From positions 61,729-125,728 of the forward strand of contig CAMACX010000004.1 of assembly GCA_945831575.1 (NCBI GenBank): a DNA stretch of 64,000 nucleotides, read 5' to 3'. The stretch is from an uncultured Mediterranea sp. (GTDB lineage Bacteria > Bacteroidota > Bacteroidia > Bacteroidales > Bacteroidaceae). The notes under the pieces are model-generated. The model was not told the origin of the DNA. It saw only the letters and a list, made by a program, of their open reading frames with translations, and made no database searches. Made by a program: the position numbers and the translations under genes. This document shows, piece by piece, positions 49,010-58,722 of this stretch. Each line of letters opens with the position of its first letter. Within the stretch, counting starts at the first letter, position 1.

Positions 49010-50278
49010 ATGAAAAAACAGATGAAGAATCCGATGAAATTGCTGAAACAGATGAACAGCTTTCCGTCCCTTCTGTTAGCACTCTGCGCCTTGCTTTGTG
49101 GGCTGGTGACTGAAGCAGAGGCCTGTACCTCGGCTGTGGTATCAGGTAGAGTGACTCCCGATGGCCGACCGCTGCTCTGGAAGAACCGTGACACCGACTT
49201 CCTGCGTAACCACATGGCTTACGTGAAGGGTGCGCGTTATGATTTTGTGGCCAACGTCAACAGTGCCAACTTCCCGCAACGGAAGGAGGCGTGGATGGGG
49301 GCCAATACTGCAGGCTTTGCGCTGATGAATACGCAGAGCTACAACCTGGTGGAGGTGAAGCCCGGTGAAGAGCGTGGAGAAGCCAACGGACGCATCATCT
49401 ACCGTGCCTTGGAGCTGTGCGCCACCGTGCAGGACTTTTGCCACTTCCTTGATACGTTGAGCAAGCCCTCTTATATCGAGGCCAACTTTGGCGTGATTGA
49501 CGCCCATGGTGGGGCGGCCATGCTGGAAGTGGATTACCACGGCTACGTGATGTACGATGCCAACGACCCCAAGGATGCCCCTTACGGCTACATTGCACGT
49601 ACCAATTTCTCCTTTGCCGGTAAGGTCAATGAGGGTGCGGGCTATGTACGCTATATGGAGGCCGATGCCGTCTTGATGAAGGCTTCGGCCATGGGAGGCA
49701 TTACGCCGCAGCTTATCTTCAACGACCTCTCTCGCTCCTTCCGCAACCAGCTGCTTGGAGTGGATCTGCGCGATGGCCGTCACAACCGTCCGCAGGCCTC
49801 GGGGTGGTATGTCGATCAGGACTTCATCCCCCGCAACAGCACCTCTTGCTCCATCGTGGTGCAGGGCGTGAAGCAGGGGGAAAAGGCGGAACTTACCACA
49901 CTTTGGACCCTGTTGGGCTATCCTCCCACGGGAATCGCTGTACCGCTGTGGGTCAAGGACAACCTGCCTGCCATGGTGTCGCTGGACAAGGAGTTGGGTG
50001 CCGCTCCTCTGAGTCATTGTTCGCTTCACCTGTCCGATACGGAGGTCTTTGCCTACCATCAGGGAATGGGCACGGGCAAATACCTTCATTGGGAGGCGCT
50101 CTGGAACAGCCAAGGCACCGGCTGGATGCAGCGGTTGAGGCCCATTGAGGAAGAGGTATTCCGCATCACACAGCCCATCCTGGAGCGGTGGCGCAAGCAG
50201 GGAGCCCTCGACGAGAAAGAGATGAAGCAGTTGTACAAAGATATAGAGGAAACTCTAACCCCTTCCTGCCTCCCATAA
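49010..50278 (+). CDS. Secreted Ntn-hydrolase (choloylglycine hydrolase/C45-like)
   Basis: A 422-residue protein with a signal peptide followed directly by Cys39: TEAEA then CTSAVVSGRVTPDGRPLLWKNRDTDF. In choloylglycine/penicillin-V acylase and C45 enzymes a Cys exposed at the new N-terminus is the nucleophile, with an Arg and Asp shortly after; both (Arg, NRDTD) are visible. Signal peptidase cleavage before Cys39 would both export and activate the enzyme. The substrate (N-acyl amino acids, bile salts or similar amides) is unknown. It precedes GSCFA with a 54-bp gap. Confidence 0.78.
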   Translation: MKKQMKNPMKLLKQMNSFPSLLLALCALLCGLVTEAEACTSAVVSGRVTPDGRPLLWKNRDTDFLRNHMAYVKGARYDFVANVNSANFPQRKEAWMGANTAGFALMNTQSYNLVEVKPGEERGEANGRIIYRALELCATVQDFCHFLDTLSKPSYIEANFGVIDAHGGAAMLEVDYHGYVMYDANDPKDAPYGYIARTNFSFAGKVNEGAGYVRYMEADAVLMKASAMGGITPQLIFNDLSRSFRNQLLGVDLRDGRHNRPQASGWYVDQDFIPRNSTSCSIVVQGVKQGEKAELTTLWTLLGYPPTGIAVPLWVKDNLPAMVSLDKELGAAPLSHCSLHLSDTEVFAYHQGMGTGKYLHWEALWNSQGTGWMQRLRPIEEEVFRITQPILERWRKQGALDEKEMKQLYKDIEETLTPSCLP

Positions 50279-50298
50279 AGGGAGAAAATAGGATTTTT

Positions 50299-50326
50299 AC
50301 TCATTACTCATTGCTCATTATTCATT
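50299..50326 (+). repeat. 7-bp tandem repeat (ACTCATT-type)
   Basis: Four heptamers ACTCATT, ACTCATT, GCTCATT, ATTCATT lie just before the GSCFA start (50333). Confidence 0.85.
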
Positions 50327-50332
50327 ATCTCT

Positions 50333-51328
50333 ATGGCTTTGTCATTGACTACACTGGTTAGCTGGCCTGAGGGGATGCCCTCTTTTCATCAGAGTCAGCC
50401 GATGCTACTGATGGGGTCTTGTTTTGCTTCTGAGATGGGGGTGCGGCTTCAGCGGTCCAAGTTTGATTGCGACCTCAATCCCTATGGGGTGCTCTACAAT
50501 CCGCTCTCCCTGGCTGAGGCGCTCGGCGAGATGCTGGATGGGCGGCTCTATACGACTGATGACCTCTTCTGTCACGAGGGATTGTGGCACAGCTGGATGC
50601 ACCATGGCGACTTCTCGGCTCCTGAGGCAGCGGAGGTGGTGGCGAGCATCAATCAGCGGCTTACGGTGGCCCACCAACGGATGCCGAGGCTACAATGGGT
50701 GGTGCTCACGCTGGGGAGTGCCTATGTGTATCGCCTGACCGAAAGCGGTCGGGTGGTGGGCAATTGTCATAAAATGCCCGAACGCACCTTTCGCCGTGAG
50801 CGCCTTACGGTGGATGAGGTGACAGAGGCTCTGTCCGCTGCTATCGAGCGTCTGCTTGCAGTCAATGCGGAGGTGAAGGTCTTGCTCACCGTGAGCCCTA
50901 TCCGTCACTTGCGCGATGGCCTCCACGAGAATCAGCTCAGCAAGAGCACCCTCCTGCTGGCCGCCGATGCCTTGTGCAGACGATTTCCCCGGCAGCTCTT
51001 TTACCTCCCCATCTACGAGGTGATGATGGACGAACTGCGCGACTACCGCTTTTATGCCGATGACCTGGTGCATCCCTCCTCCCTGGCTTTGGATTATATA
51101 TGGAATATGTTGATAGACAAATGCTTTACGGATGAAGCAAGGGCTATCCTACAGGAGTGTGAGGCAATCAGTAAGGCGCTGAACCATCGGCCACTCCATC
51201 CCGGGAGCGAGGGCTATAAGCGTTTTTTAGAACAAACTTTGTTAAAAATAGAGCGACTTAACGGTAAATTCCCGAACTTAGACCTCCAAAATGAACGTGA
51301 AACATGTTATACACTATTGAACAGATAA
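50333..51328 (+). CDS. GSCFA-domain protein
   Basis: A 331-residue protein containing the family signature GSCFASEMG at about residues 27-35, followed by LNPYGVLYNPLSL, a feature of the GSCFA family (PF08885), believed to be SGNH-hydrolase-like. A conserved WVVLTLGSAYVY and YADDLVHPSSLALDYIW near the C-terminus fit the SGNH Asp-x-x-His block (DLVHP). Role unknown; an acyl-ester hydrolase or transferase is possible. Its last 25 bp overlap murF-alr, so the two are coupled. Confidence 0.85.
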   Translation: MALSLTTLVSWPEGMPSFHQSQPMLLMGSCFASEMGVRLQRSKFDCDLNPYGVLYNPLSLAEALGEMLDGRLYTTDDLFCHEGLWHSWMHHGDFSAPEAAEVVASINQRLTVAHQRMPRLQWVVLTLGSAYVYRLTESGRVVGNCHKMPERTFRRERLTVDEVTEALSAAIERLLAVNAEVKVLLTVSPIRHLRDGLHENQLSKSTLLLAADALCRRFPRQLFYLPIYEVMMDELRDYRFYADDLVHPSSLALDYIWNMLIDKCFTDEARAILQECEAISKALNHRPLHPGSEGYKRFLEQTLLKIERLNGKFPNLDLQNERETCYTLLNR

Positions 51329-53811
51329 CAGAATTGATAGGAGCGCGCAGGATAGGAAATGCTCCTGCCCACATCCATTGGCTGCTCACCGACAGTCGCT
51401 CGTTGAGCTTCCCTGAGGAGACGCTCTTCTTTGCGTTACCCACCCGCCGCAACGATGGCACCCGATACATGGCCGAACTATATGCCCGTGGCGTGCGCCA
51501 CTTTGTCCTCTCCGAGGAGAGCTTTGTAACATATTTTACCTACGTCGATGAGGGAGGTCATCGGCAGTCTTCGGTGTGGGCCGATGCCAACTACTTGCTG
51601 GTGTCTAGTCCGCTGAAGGCGTTGCAGAAGCTTGCCGAACGGCACCGGGAGCAATTCCAGATTCCCGTGGTGGGCATCACTGGCAGCAACGGCAAGACCA
51701 TCGTCAAGGAGTGGCTCCATCAGCTGCTCAGTCCCGACCGTCGCATCGTGCGCTCCCCCCGCAGCTACAACTCGCAGATTGGTGTTCCCCTCTCCGTGTG
51801 GCAGATGCAGGAGAACGATCAGTTAGCCCTGATTGAAGCCGGTATCTCCGAGCCCGGTGAGATGCGTGCGCTACAGAGCATCATCAAGCCCACCATCGGC
51901 ATCCTGACCAACATCGGCGGAGCACATCAGGAGAACTTCTTCTCCCTGCAGGAGAAGTGCATGGAGAAGCTCACCCTCTTCAAGGATTGCGATGTGGTCA
52001 TCTACAATGGTGACAACGAGTTTATCTCCAACTGTGTGGCCAAGTCGATGCTCTCAGCACGTGAGATAGCCTGGAGCCGCAAGGACATGGAGCGCCCTCT
52101 TTATATAAACAAGGTAGAAAAGGGGAGTGAATCCACCTTCATCGCCTACCGCTACCTCGATATGGACAACTCCTTCACCCTGCCCTTCATCGACGATGCT
52201 TCCATCGAGAATTCGCTCAATTGCCTCGCTGCCTGCCTCTACCTGATGCTGCCAGCCGAGGCCATCACCGAGCGGATGGCGCATCTGGAGCCTGTGGCCA
52301 TGCGTCTGGAGGTGAAGGAGGGCAAGAACGACTGCCTCCTCATCAACGACAGCTACAACTCCGACCTGGGTTCGCTGGACATCGCGCTCGACTTCCTCTA
52401 CCGCCGCTCGCAGGACAAAGGACTGAAACGCACGCTGATCCTGAGCGACATCCTGGAGACGGGGCAGAACGCCCCCATCCTCTACCGTCAGGTGGCCCAG
52501 CTGGCCTCAAGCCGCGGTATCGAACGCATCATCGGGGTGGGGAGCGAGATTTCCTCGTGTGCTGACATCTTCCGTAGAGAGAAGAGCTTCTTCCCCACAA
52601 CCGAAGCACTCATCCAGGCCATCGAGAAGGGACAGCTCACCCTGCAGAAGGAGATACTTCTCATCAAGGGAGCCCGCAAGTTCCGCTTTGACCAGTTGAC
52701 CGAGTACTTGGAAAAGAAGGTCCACGAGACCATTCTGGAGGTCAACCTGCAGGCCATGGTGGATAACCTCAACCACTACCGCAGTTTCCTCAAGCCACAG
52801 ACGAAGATGGTCTGCATGGTGAAGGCCTCGGCCTATGGGGCCGGCTCCTATGAGATTGCCAAGACGCTACAGGAGCACCGGGTAGATTATCTGGCCGTGG
52901 CTGTGGCCGATGAAGGGTCGGAGCTGCGCAAGGCAGGCATCACCGCCGACATCATCATCATGGACCCCGAGCTGACCGCTTTTAAGACCATGTTCGACTA
53001 CAAGCTTGAGCCCGAGGTCTATAGCTTCCACCTGCTTGAGGCGCTGATACAGGCTGCCGAGAAGGAGGGAGTTACCAACTTCCCCATCCACGTGAAGGTC
53101 GATACCGGCATGCATCGCCTGGGCTTTCTGCCTGACGAGATGCCCCGGTTGATTGAGCGGCTCCAGCGTCAGAATGCTGTCATCCCGCGCTCCGTCTTCT
53201 CCCACTTTGTGGGGAGTGATTCGACGCTGTTTGATGGCTTCACGAGGCGTCAGATTGAACTTTTTGAGCAGGCCTCGTCTGCGTTGCAGCAGGCCTTCCC
53301 GCACAAGATCCTGCGGCACATCTGCAACACCGCAGGCATAGAGCGCTTCCCCGGGGCACAGTTTGACATGGTGCGCCTGGGCATCGGACTCTATGGCATC
53401 AACCCCATCGACAACCGCATCATCCACAATGTCAGCACCCTGAAGAGCACCATCTTGCAGATTCACGAGGTGCCTGCCGATGAGACCGTGGGCTACAGCC
53501 GCAAGGGGCACCTGGAGCGCACTTCACGCATAGCCGCCATCCCCATAGGCTATGCCGATGGTCTGAACCGCCGTCTGGGCAACGGTCGCTGCTATTGCTT
53601 GGTCAACGGGCAGCGTGCCCCCTACGTAGGCAACATTTGCATGGATGTCTGCATGATTGACGTGACCGGCATCGACTGTGCCGAGGGCGACCGTGTGGAA
53701 CTCTTTGGCGACCACCTGCCTGTGACTGTGCTGAGCGACGTGCTGGAGACCATCCCCTACGAAGTGCTGACCTCCGTCTCCACCCGGGTGAAGCGCATCT
53801 ATTATTTATAA
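51304..53811 (+). CDS. Bifunctional UDP-N-acetylmuramoyl-tripeptide:D-alanyl-D-alanine ligase / alanine racemase
   Basis: An 835-residue MurF-Alr fusion typical of Bacteroidetes. The MurF part (residues 1-about 460) has the P-loop GITGSNGKTIVKEW and the NDSYNSD motif; the Alr part (from about 478, EVNLQAMVDNLNHYRS) has the PLP Lys507 in VKASAYGAG, the VDTGMHRLGF strand and a C-terminal catalytic Tyr region (VGYSRKG). Alr supplies D-alanine that MurF uses after D-Ala-D-Ala ligation. VKASAYGAG differs from the common VKANAYGHG only in conservative places. It overlaps the GSCFA gene at its start. Confidence 0.95.
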   Translation: MLYTIEQITELIGARRIGNAPAHIHWLLTDSRSLSFPEETLFFALPTRRNDGTRYMAELYARGVRHFVLSEESFVTYFTYVDEGGHRQSSVWADANYLLVSSPLKALQKLAERHREQFQIPVVGITGSNGKTIVKEWLHQLLSPDRRIVRSPRSYNSQIGVPLSVWQMQENDQLALIEAGISEPGEMRALQSIIKPTIGILTNIGGAHQENFFSLQEKCMEKLTLFKDCDVVIYNGDNEFISNCVAKSMLSAREIAWSRKDMERPLYINKVEKGSESTFIAYRYLDMDNSFTLPFIDDASIENSLNCLAACLYLMLPAEAITERMAHLEPVAMRLEVKEGKNDCLLINDSYNSDLGSLDIALDFLYRRSQDKGLKRTLILSDILETGQNAPILYRQVAQLASSRGIERIIGVGSEISSCADIFRREKSFFPTTEALIQAIEKGQLTLQKEILLIKGARKFRFDQLTEYLEKKVHETILEVNLQAMVDNLNHYRSFLKPQTKMVCMVKASAYGAGSYEIAKTLQEHRVDYLAVAVADEGSELRKAGITADIIIMDPELTAFKTMFDYKLEPEVYSFHLLEALIQAAEKEGVTNFPIHVKVDTGMHRLGFLPDEMPRLIERLQRQNAVIPRSVFSHFVGSDSTLFDGFTRRQIELFEQASSALQQAFPHKILRHICNTAGIERFPGAQFDMVRLGIGLYGINPIDNRIIHNVSTLKSTILQIHEVPADETVGYSRKGHLERTSRIAAIPIGYADGLNRRLGNGRCYCLVNGQRAPYVGNICMDVCMIDVTGIDCAEGDRVELFGDHLPVTVLSDVLETIPYEVLTSVSTRVKRIYYL

Positions 53812-53846
53812 TCTATTATGTATAACCCTTAATCCAGTAAAACAAC

Positions 53847-55154
53847 ATGAAGAACTTACTGCTCTCTGTGCTGCTTGCAGCCACCTTCCTGTCGCCTCTG
53901 CGTGCGCAGGAACACTACACCCCTACGCCTGAGAACCTCAAGGCCCGTAGCGAATTCCGTGATAACAAGTTTGGCATCTTCCTCCATTGGGGACTTTATG
54001 CGATGCTGGCCACCGGTGAGTGGACGATGACCAACAAGGACCTGGCCTGGGACGAATACGCCAAATTGGCCGGAGGTTTCTACCCCTCGAAGTTTGATGC
54101 CGCCCGCTGGGTGAGCGACATCAAGGCCTCGGGTGCCAAGTACATCTGCTTCACCACACGTCACCACGAAGGCTTCTCGATGTTCAAGACGAAGTATTCG
54201 CCCTACAATGTGGTGGATGGCTCCCCCTTCAAGCGCGACATTGTGAAGGAGCTGGCCGATGAGTGCCATCGTCAGGGCATCAAGATTCACTTCTACTACT
54301 CGCACCTCGACTGGTACCGCAACGACTACCCCTGGGGCCGTACGGGTCGTGGCACGGGTCGCTCCAACCCCAAGGGCGACTGGCCCTCGTACTATCAGTT
54401 CATGAACAATCAGCTCACCGAGCTGCTGACCAACTACGGTGAGGTGGGAGCCATCTGGTTTGACGGCTGGTGGGATCAGGACGAGAATCCTGACTTCGAC
54501 TGGCAGCTGCCTGAGCAGTATGCCCTCATCCATCGCCTGCAGCCCGCTTGTCTCGTCGGCAACAACCACCATCAGGTGCCCTACGAAGGCGAGGACATCC
54601 AGATCTTCGAGCGCGACCTGCCAGGTGAGAACACTGCCGGTCTCTCCGGTCAGGACATCAGCTCACTCCCCCTGGAGACCTGCGAGACGATGAATGGCAT
54701 GTGGGGCTATAAGATTACCGACCAGAATTACAAATCGACCAAGACCCTCATCCACTATCTGGTGAAAGCCGCCGGCAAGGATGCCAACCTGCTGATGAAC
54801 ATTGGCCCGCAGCCTGATGGCGAACTCCCAGCCGTGGCCGTGCAGCGTCTGGCAGAGATGGGCGAATGGATGAAGGTGTATGGTGAGACCATCTACGGTA
54901 CCCGTGGTGGCTGCGTCACTCCGCGCGATTGGGGTGTGACCACCCAGAAGGGCAACCGTCTCTTCGTGCATGTGCTCACCCCGCAGGACAAGGTTATCTA
55001 CCTGCCCATTGGAGACCGCAAGGTTAAGAAAGCCTTCCGCTTTGTGGATAAGACCCCGCTCAGGGTGCAGCGCTGCGATGGCGGCGTGATGCTCACGCTC
55101 CCCGAGTTGCCCACTGATGTGGACTATGTGGCAGAGCTGATTCTGGCCGAATAA
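53847..55154 (+). CDS. Alpha-L-fucosidase, GH29
   Basis: Removes alpha-L-fucose from glycans. A 435-residue protein with signal peptide MKNLLLSVLLAATFLSPLRAQ, then the GH29 segments KFGIFLHWGLYAML, YICFTTRHHEGFSMF, HFYYSHLDWY and AIWFDGWWDQ; the Asp in IWFDG is the expected nucleophile. LLMNIGPQPDGELP is the conserved GH29 C-terminal motif. Periplasmic or surface location expected. It follows murF-alr by 35 bp and has no susCD pair next to it, so it is not an evident PUL. Confidence 0.93.
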   Translation: MKNLLLSVLLAATFLSPLRAQEHYTPTPENLKARSEFRDNKFGIFLHWGLYAMLATGEWTMTNKDLAWDEYAKLAGGFYPSKFDAARWVSDIKASGAKYICFTTRHHEGFSMFKTKYSPYNVVDGSPFKRDIVKELADECHRQGIKIHFYYSHLDWYRNDYPWGRTGRGTGRSNPKGDWPSYYQFMNNQLTELLTNYGEVGAIWFDGWWDQDENPDFDWQLPEQYALIHRLQPACLVGNNHHQVPYEGEDIQIFERDLPGENTAGLSGQDISSLPLETCETMNGMWGYKITDQNYKSTKTLIHYLVKAAGKDANLLMNIGPQPDGELPAVAVQRLAEMGEWMKVYGETIYGTRGGCVTPRDWGVTTQKGNRLFVHVLTPQDKVIYLPIGDRKVKKAFRFVDKTPLRVQRCDGGVMLTLPELPTDVDYVAELILAE

Positions 55155-55187
55155 GTGATGCAAAAGAGCGAAAAGTCAACGCTTTGG

Positions 55188-55218
55188 TTGCTTTTGTGCA
55201 TAACTTGTATTACCTTTG
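55188..55218 (+). promoter_or_regulatory. Promoter of rfbAB
   Basis: TTG at 55188-55190 and TACCTTTG at 55211-55218, spaced 20 bp. The leader to ATG 55248 is about 25 nt. Confidence 0.75.
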
Positions 55219-55247
55219 CCCCTGTAACTTAAATAAAATGACCGTTT

Positions 55248-56153
55248 ATGAAAGGAATCGTACTAGCCGGTGGTAGTGGTACACGTCTGTACCCTATCAC
55301 CAAAGGGGTGAGCAAGCAGATGCTGCCCATCTTCGACAAGCCCATGATCTACTATCCCATCTCGGTGCTGATGCTTGCTGGGATCCGGGAGATACTTATC
55401 ATATCCACGCCCTATGACCTGCCTGGATTCAAGCGTCTGCTGGGCGATGGCAGTGACTACGGTGTACACTTTGCGTATGCAGAGCAGCCCTCGCCCGATG
55501 GCCTGGCCCAGGCCTTCATTATCGGCCGCGAGTTTATCGGCAACGACAGCGCTTGTCTGGTGCTGGGCGACAACATCTTCCACGGCAACGGACTGAGCGC
55601 CATGCTGCGTGAGGCTGTGCGCAATGCCGAGCAGGAGCAGAAGGCTACGGTCTTCGGCTACTGGGTGAGTGACCCCGAGCGCTACGGTGTGGCCGAGTTT
55701 GATGCCGAGGGCAACTGCCTGAGCATTGAGGAGAAACCTGCCAAGCCCAAGAGCAACTATGCCGTGGTGGGTCTCTACTTCTATCCCAACAAGGTGGTGG
55801 ATGTTGCGGCTACGATCAAGCCCTCCGCCCGCGGCGAGCTCGAGATTACCTCGGTCAATCAGCGCTTCCTGCAAGATGGCGAACTCAAGGTGCAGACTCT
55901 GGGACGCGGCTTTGCCTGGCTCGACACGGGTACGCACGACAGCCTCTCGGAGGCTTCCACCTTCATCGAGGTGATTGAGAAGCGTCAGGGACTGAAGATA
56001 GCCTGCCTGGAGGGTATCGCCTATCGTCAGGGGTGGATTACCCCCGAGAAGATGCGTGAACTGGCTCAGCCGATGCTCAAGAATCAGTACGGTCAGTATC
56101 TGATCCGCGTGATTGATGAATTGGAACATACCAAACAACCCAACTTGGATTAA
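55248..56153 (+). CDS. rfbA: Glucose-1-phosphate thymidylyltransferase
   Basis: Makes dTDP-glucose from dTTP and glucose-1-phosphate, first step to dTDP-sugars. Starts [37 protein letters not shown], the standard RmlA nucleotide-binding signature, with VLGDNIFHG and [13 protein letters not shown] further on. The 301-residue length is a bit above the usual 289-295. It is followed at 19 bp by rfbB; rfbC and rfbD are not in this window. Confidence 0.96.
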   Translation: MKGIVLAGGSGTRLYPITKGVSKQMLPIFDKPMIYYPISVLMLAGIREILIISTPYDLPGFKRLLGDGSDYGVHFAYAEQPSPDGLAQAFIIGREFIGNDSACLVLGDNIFHGNGLSAMLREAVRNAEQEQKATVFGYWVSDPERYGVAEFDAEGNCLSIEEKPAKPKSNYAVVGLYFYPNKVVDVAATIKPSARGELEITSVNQRFLQDGELKVQTLGRGFAWLDTGTHDSLSEASTFIEVIEKRQGLKIACLEGIAYRQGWITPEKMRELAQPMLKNQYGQYLIRVIDELEHTKQPNLD

Positions 56154-56172
56154 CAAATAGAAAACTCTTCTC

Positions 56173-57306
56173 ATGAAGCATATCGTTATTACCGGCGGAG
56201 CCGGATTCATTGGCTCACACGTGGTGCGCCTCTTTGTGAACAAGTATCCTGATTATCGCATCATCAATGTGGACAAGCTGACCTATGCGGGCAATCTGGC
56301 CAACCTCAAGGATATTGAGGATCAACCTAATTACCGCTTTGTGAAGATGGACATCTGCGACTTTGATGCCTTCTACCGCTTGATGCAGGAGGAGCAGGTG
56401 GATGGCATCATCCATTTGGCTGCCGAGAGTCATGTGGATAGGAGCATTAAGGACCCCCTCACCTTTGCCCGTACCAACGTGATGGGTACGCTGAGCCTGC
56501 TGCAGGCGGCCAAGCTCTACTGGGAGAGCCTGCCTGAGAAGTATGAGGGCAAGCGCTTCTATCATATCTCGACCGACGAGGTGTATGGTGCCTTGGAGCT
56601 GAGTCATCCCGAGGGCATCAAGCCTCCTTACACTACTACGGCCTCTTCGGGTGAACATCACCTGGCCTATGGTGAGGACTTCTTCTATGAGACGACGAAG
56701 TACAATCCGCACAGTCCCTACAGTGCCTCCAAGGCATCGAGCGACCACTTTGTGCGGGCCTTCCACGACACCTATGGCATGCCTACGGTTGTGACCAACT
56801 GCTCCAATAACTACGGTCCCTACCAGTTCCCTGAGAAGCTGATTCCGCTCTTCATCAACAACATCCGCCACCGCAAGCCGCTGCCTGTGTATGGCAAGGG
56901 TGAGAATGTACGCGACTGGCTCTACGTGGTGGATCATGCGCGTGCCATCGACCTCATCTTCCATGAGGGCAAGGTGGCTGAAACCTACAACATCGGGGGA
57001 TTCAACGAGTGGAAGAATATCGACATCATCAAGGTGGTCATCAACACCGTGGATCGTCTGCTGGGTCGCAAGGAGGGTGAGGACATGGACCTGATTACCT
57101 ACGTCACCGACCGTGCCGGCCACGACCTGCGCTACGCCATCGACAGCACCAAGCTGCAGCGAGAGCTGGGTTGGGAGCCGAGCCTCCAGTTTGAGGAGGG
57201 CATTGAGAAGACCGTGAAGTGGTACCTCGACAACCAGGAGTGGATGGACAACATCACTTCGGGCGAGTACGAGAAGTACTACGACGACATGTATAAGGGG
57301 CGGTAA
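56173..57306 (+). CDS. rfbB: dTDP-glucose 4,6-dehydratase
   Basis: Dehydrates dTDP-glucose to the 4-keto-6-deoxy sugar, entry to rhamnose and other deoxysugars. The 377-residue extended SDR has TGGAGFIGSHVV for NAD, HLAAESHVDRSI, the ISTDEVYG motif and YSASKASSDH with the Tyr-Lys pair. Slightly longer than the usual 350-360 because of an insertion after TDEVYGAL. It is cotranscribed with rfbA and ends 33 bp from the convergent mltF. Confidence 0.96.
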   Translation: MKHIVITGGAGFIGSHVVRLFVNKYPDYRIINVDKLTYAGNLANLKDIEDQPNYRFVKMDICDFDAFYRLMQEEQVDGIIHLAAESHVDRSIKDPLTFARTNVMGTLSLLQAAKLYWESLPEKYEGKRFYHISTDEVYGALELSHPEGIKPPYTTTASSGEHHLAYGEDFFYETTKYNPHSPYSASKASSDHFVRAFHDTYGMPTVVTNCSNNYGPYQFPEKLIPLFINNIRHRKPLPVYGKGENVRDWLYVVDHARAIDLIFHEGKVAETYNIGGFNEWKNIDIIKVVINTVDRLLGRKEGEDMDLITYVTDRAGHDLRYAIDSTKLQRELGWEPSLQFEEGIEKTVKWYLDNQEWMDNITSGEYEKYYDDMYKGR

Positions 57307-57339
57307 GCCACCTTGCGGCTGCGGCAGGGGCAGCAGGGA

Positions 57340-58722
57340 TTACTCCTTGATCTTCTGCTTGTACATCTCGTAGCGTCCCATGATCTCGCGCACGAAGTTG
57401 TAGGTTTCGATACCCCGGAAGTAGCCGAAGCGGCATACGGGGTCGGTGAAGTACTCCTCGTTGCTCTTGAGCAGGATATACTTTTCCACGTGGTCGTACC
57501 ACAGCCGTTTATCTTTCCCATACTTTTCGGCCAGGGCCATCGCATCCAGGATGTGGCCCTGGCCGCTGTTGTATGCGGCCAGCACGAAGTGGGTGCGCTC
57601 GGGTTCGGGAATGGTGCTGAAGCTCTTGGCTGTGAGCTTGATGTAGCGCACGGCGGCCTTGATGCTCTCCTCGGGGTTCTGCTCCTTACCTTCGGGTACC
57701 CCCATAGCCCGTGCCGTGCGGGGCATGAGCTGCATCAGTCCGCGTGCTCCGGCCCAGGAGACGGCGGTAGTGTCGAAGTTGGATTCGGTGTAGGCCAGCG
57801 AAGCCAGCAGGCGCCAGTCCCAGTTGATTTCGGGGGCATACCGCTTGAAGAGGTGGTCGTAGTGGGAGATTTTGCCTTCTCTTAGCGAGAGGATGGGGGA
57901 GTGGGGGATAGCCTTGCTGATCTCGAAGTAGCGCTTCATGCTGGCCGTATAGGCCGGTGAGGTCATGTTGTCGCGGTGCCACTGGTTGGCTGCCTCGGCC
58001 AGACGGGGGCTCTCCTTGCGTACGGCCCATGAGGCGCGTTGGTCGAAGCTGATGCTCAGGGTGATGTCGAGGTTGGGGTAGTAGGTGGTGTTGAGGCGTG
58101 CGATGTCGTCATCGGCCACGGTGTAGTCAATCTTGCCCTGGGCCACCTGTGCAATGAGCTCCTCGGGCGCGATGCTGTCGTTGTCCACGGGATGGATGAG
58201 CAACCCGCCACCCAGTTCGTCGTTGAGGTTATGGAGCCGGTTGAGGTGCTTGCCGGGCTTGGCATGGATTTCCTTGCCGATGAGCTGGGTCACGTCCTGT
58301 AGTGCGGGCTGCCGGGGGGTGCCCTTACGCTGCACGATGACCTGGTGCGTGATGACCTCCTCCCCGCAGTAGGTCACGCTGTCCTTCCACTCCTTGGTGA
58401 TGGGCAGGTTGTAGGCGATGAGGTCGCCCTCGCCACGCCGCAGCATGTGGATGAGCTGTGCCGTGGAGCGGGCCACCTTGACCGTGAGCTTCACCCCCAG
58501 GCTTCGGGCAAACTGCTGGCAGAGTTCATACTGAAATCCCATCTCCTGCCCGCGGTAGATGAAGTAGGAGGTGGAGCTGTAGAGCGTAAGCATGACCAGT
58601 TCGTTGCTGTCCCGTATCTGCTGGAGGTCGTCGTGGCCATCTACGGGAGGTACGTGCTTGGGGCGGCAGGATGCTACAGCCAGTAGCAGGAGCATCCCGA
58701 GGAGGGGGAGGAGGCGTCTCAT
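57340..58722 (-). CDS. mltF: Membrane-bound lytic murein transglycosylase F-like lipoprotein
   Basis: Cleaves peptidoglycan strands with formation of 1,6-anhydro-MurNAc. A 460-residue protein with a lipoprotein signal (LLLLAVASC), an SBP_bac_3 solute-binding domain (about residues 35-280) and an SLT domain (about 295-440) with the catalytic Glu in AYTESNFDTTAVSWAGARGLMQLMP. This two-domain order is the MltF type. Its ATG overlaps the udk stop. Confidence 0.93.
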   Translation of the reverse strand: MRRLLPLLGMLLLLAVASCRPKHVPPVDGHDDLQQIRDSNELVMLTLYSSTSYFIYRGQEMGFQYELCQQFARSLGVKLTVKVARSTAQLIHMLRRGEGDLIAYNLPITKEWKDSVTYCGEEVITHQVIVQRKGTPRQPALQDVTQLIGKEIHAKPGKHLNRLHNLNDELGGGLLIHPVDNDSIAPEELIAQVAQGKIDYTVADDDIARLNTTYYPNLDITLSISFDQRASWAVRKESPRLAEAANQWHRDNMTSPAYTASMKRYFEISKAIPHSPILSLREGKISHYDHLFKRYAPEINWDWRLLASLAYTESNFDTTAVSWAGARGLMQLMPRTARAMGVPEGKEQNPEESIKAAVRYIKLTAKSFSTIPEPERTHFVLAAYNSGQGHILDAMALAEKYGKDKRLWYDHVEKYILLKSNEEYFTDPVCRFGYFRGIETYNFVREIMGRYEMYKQKIKE

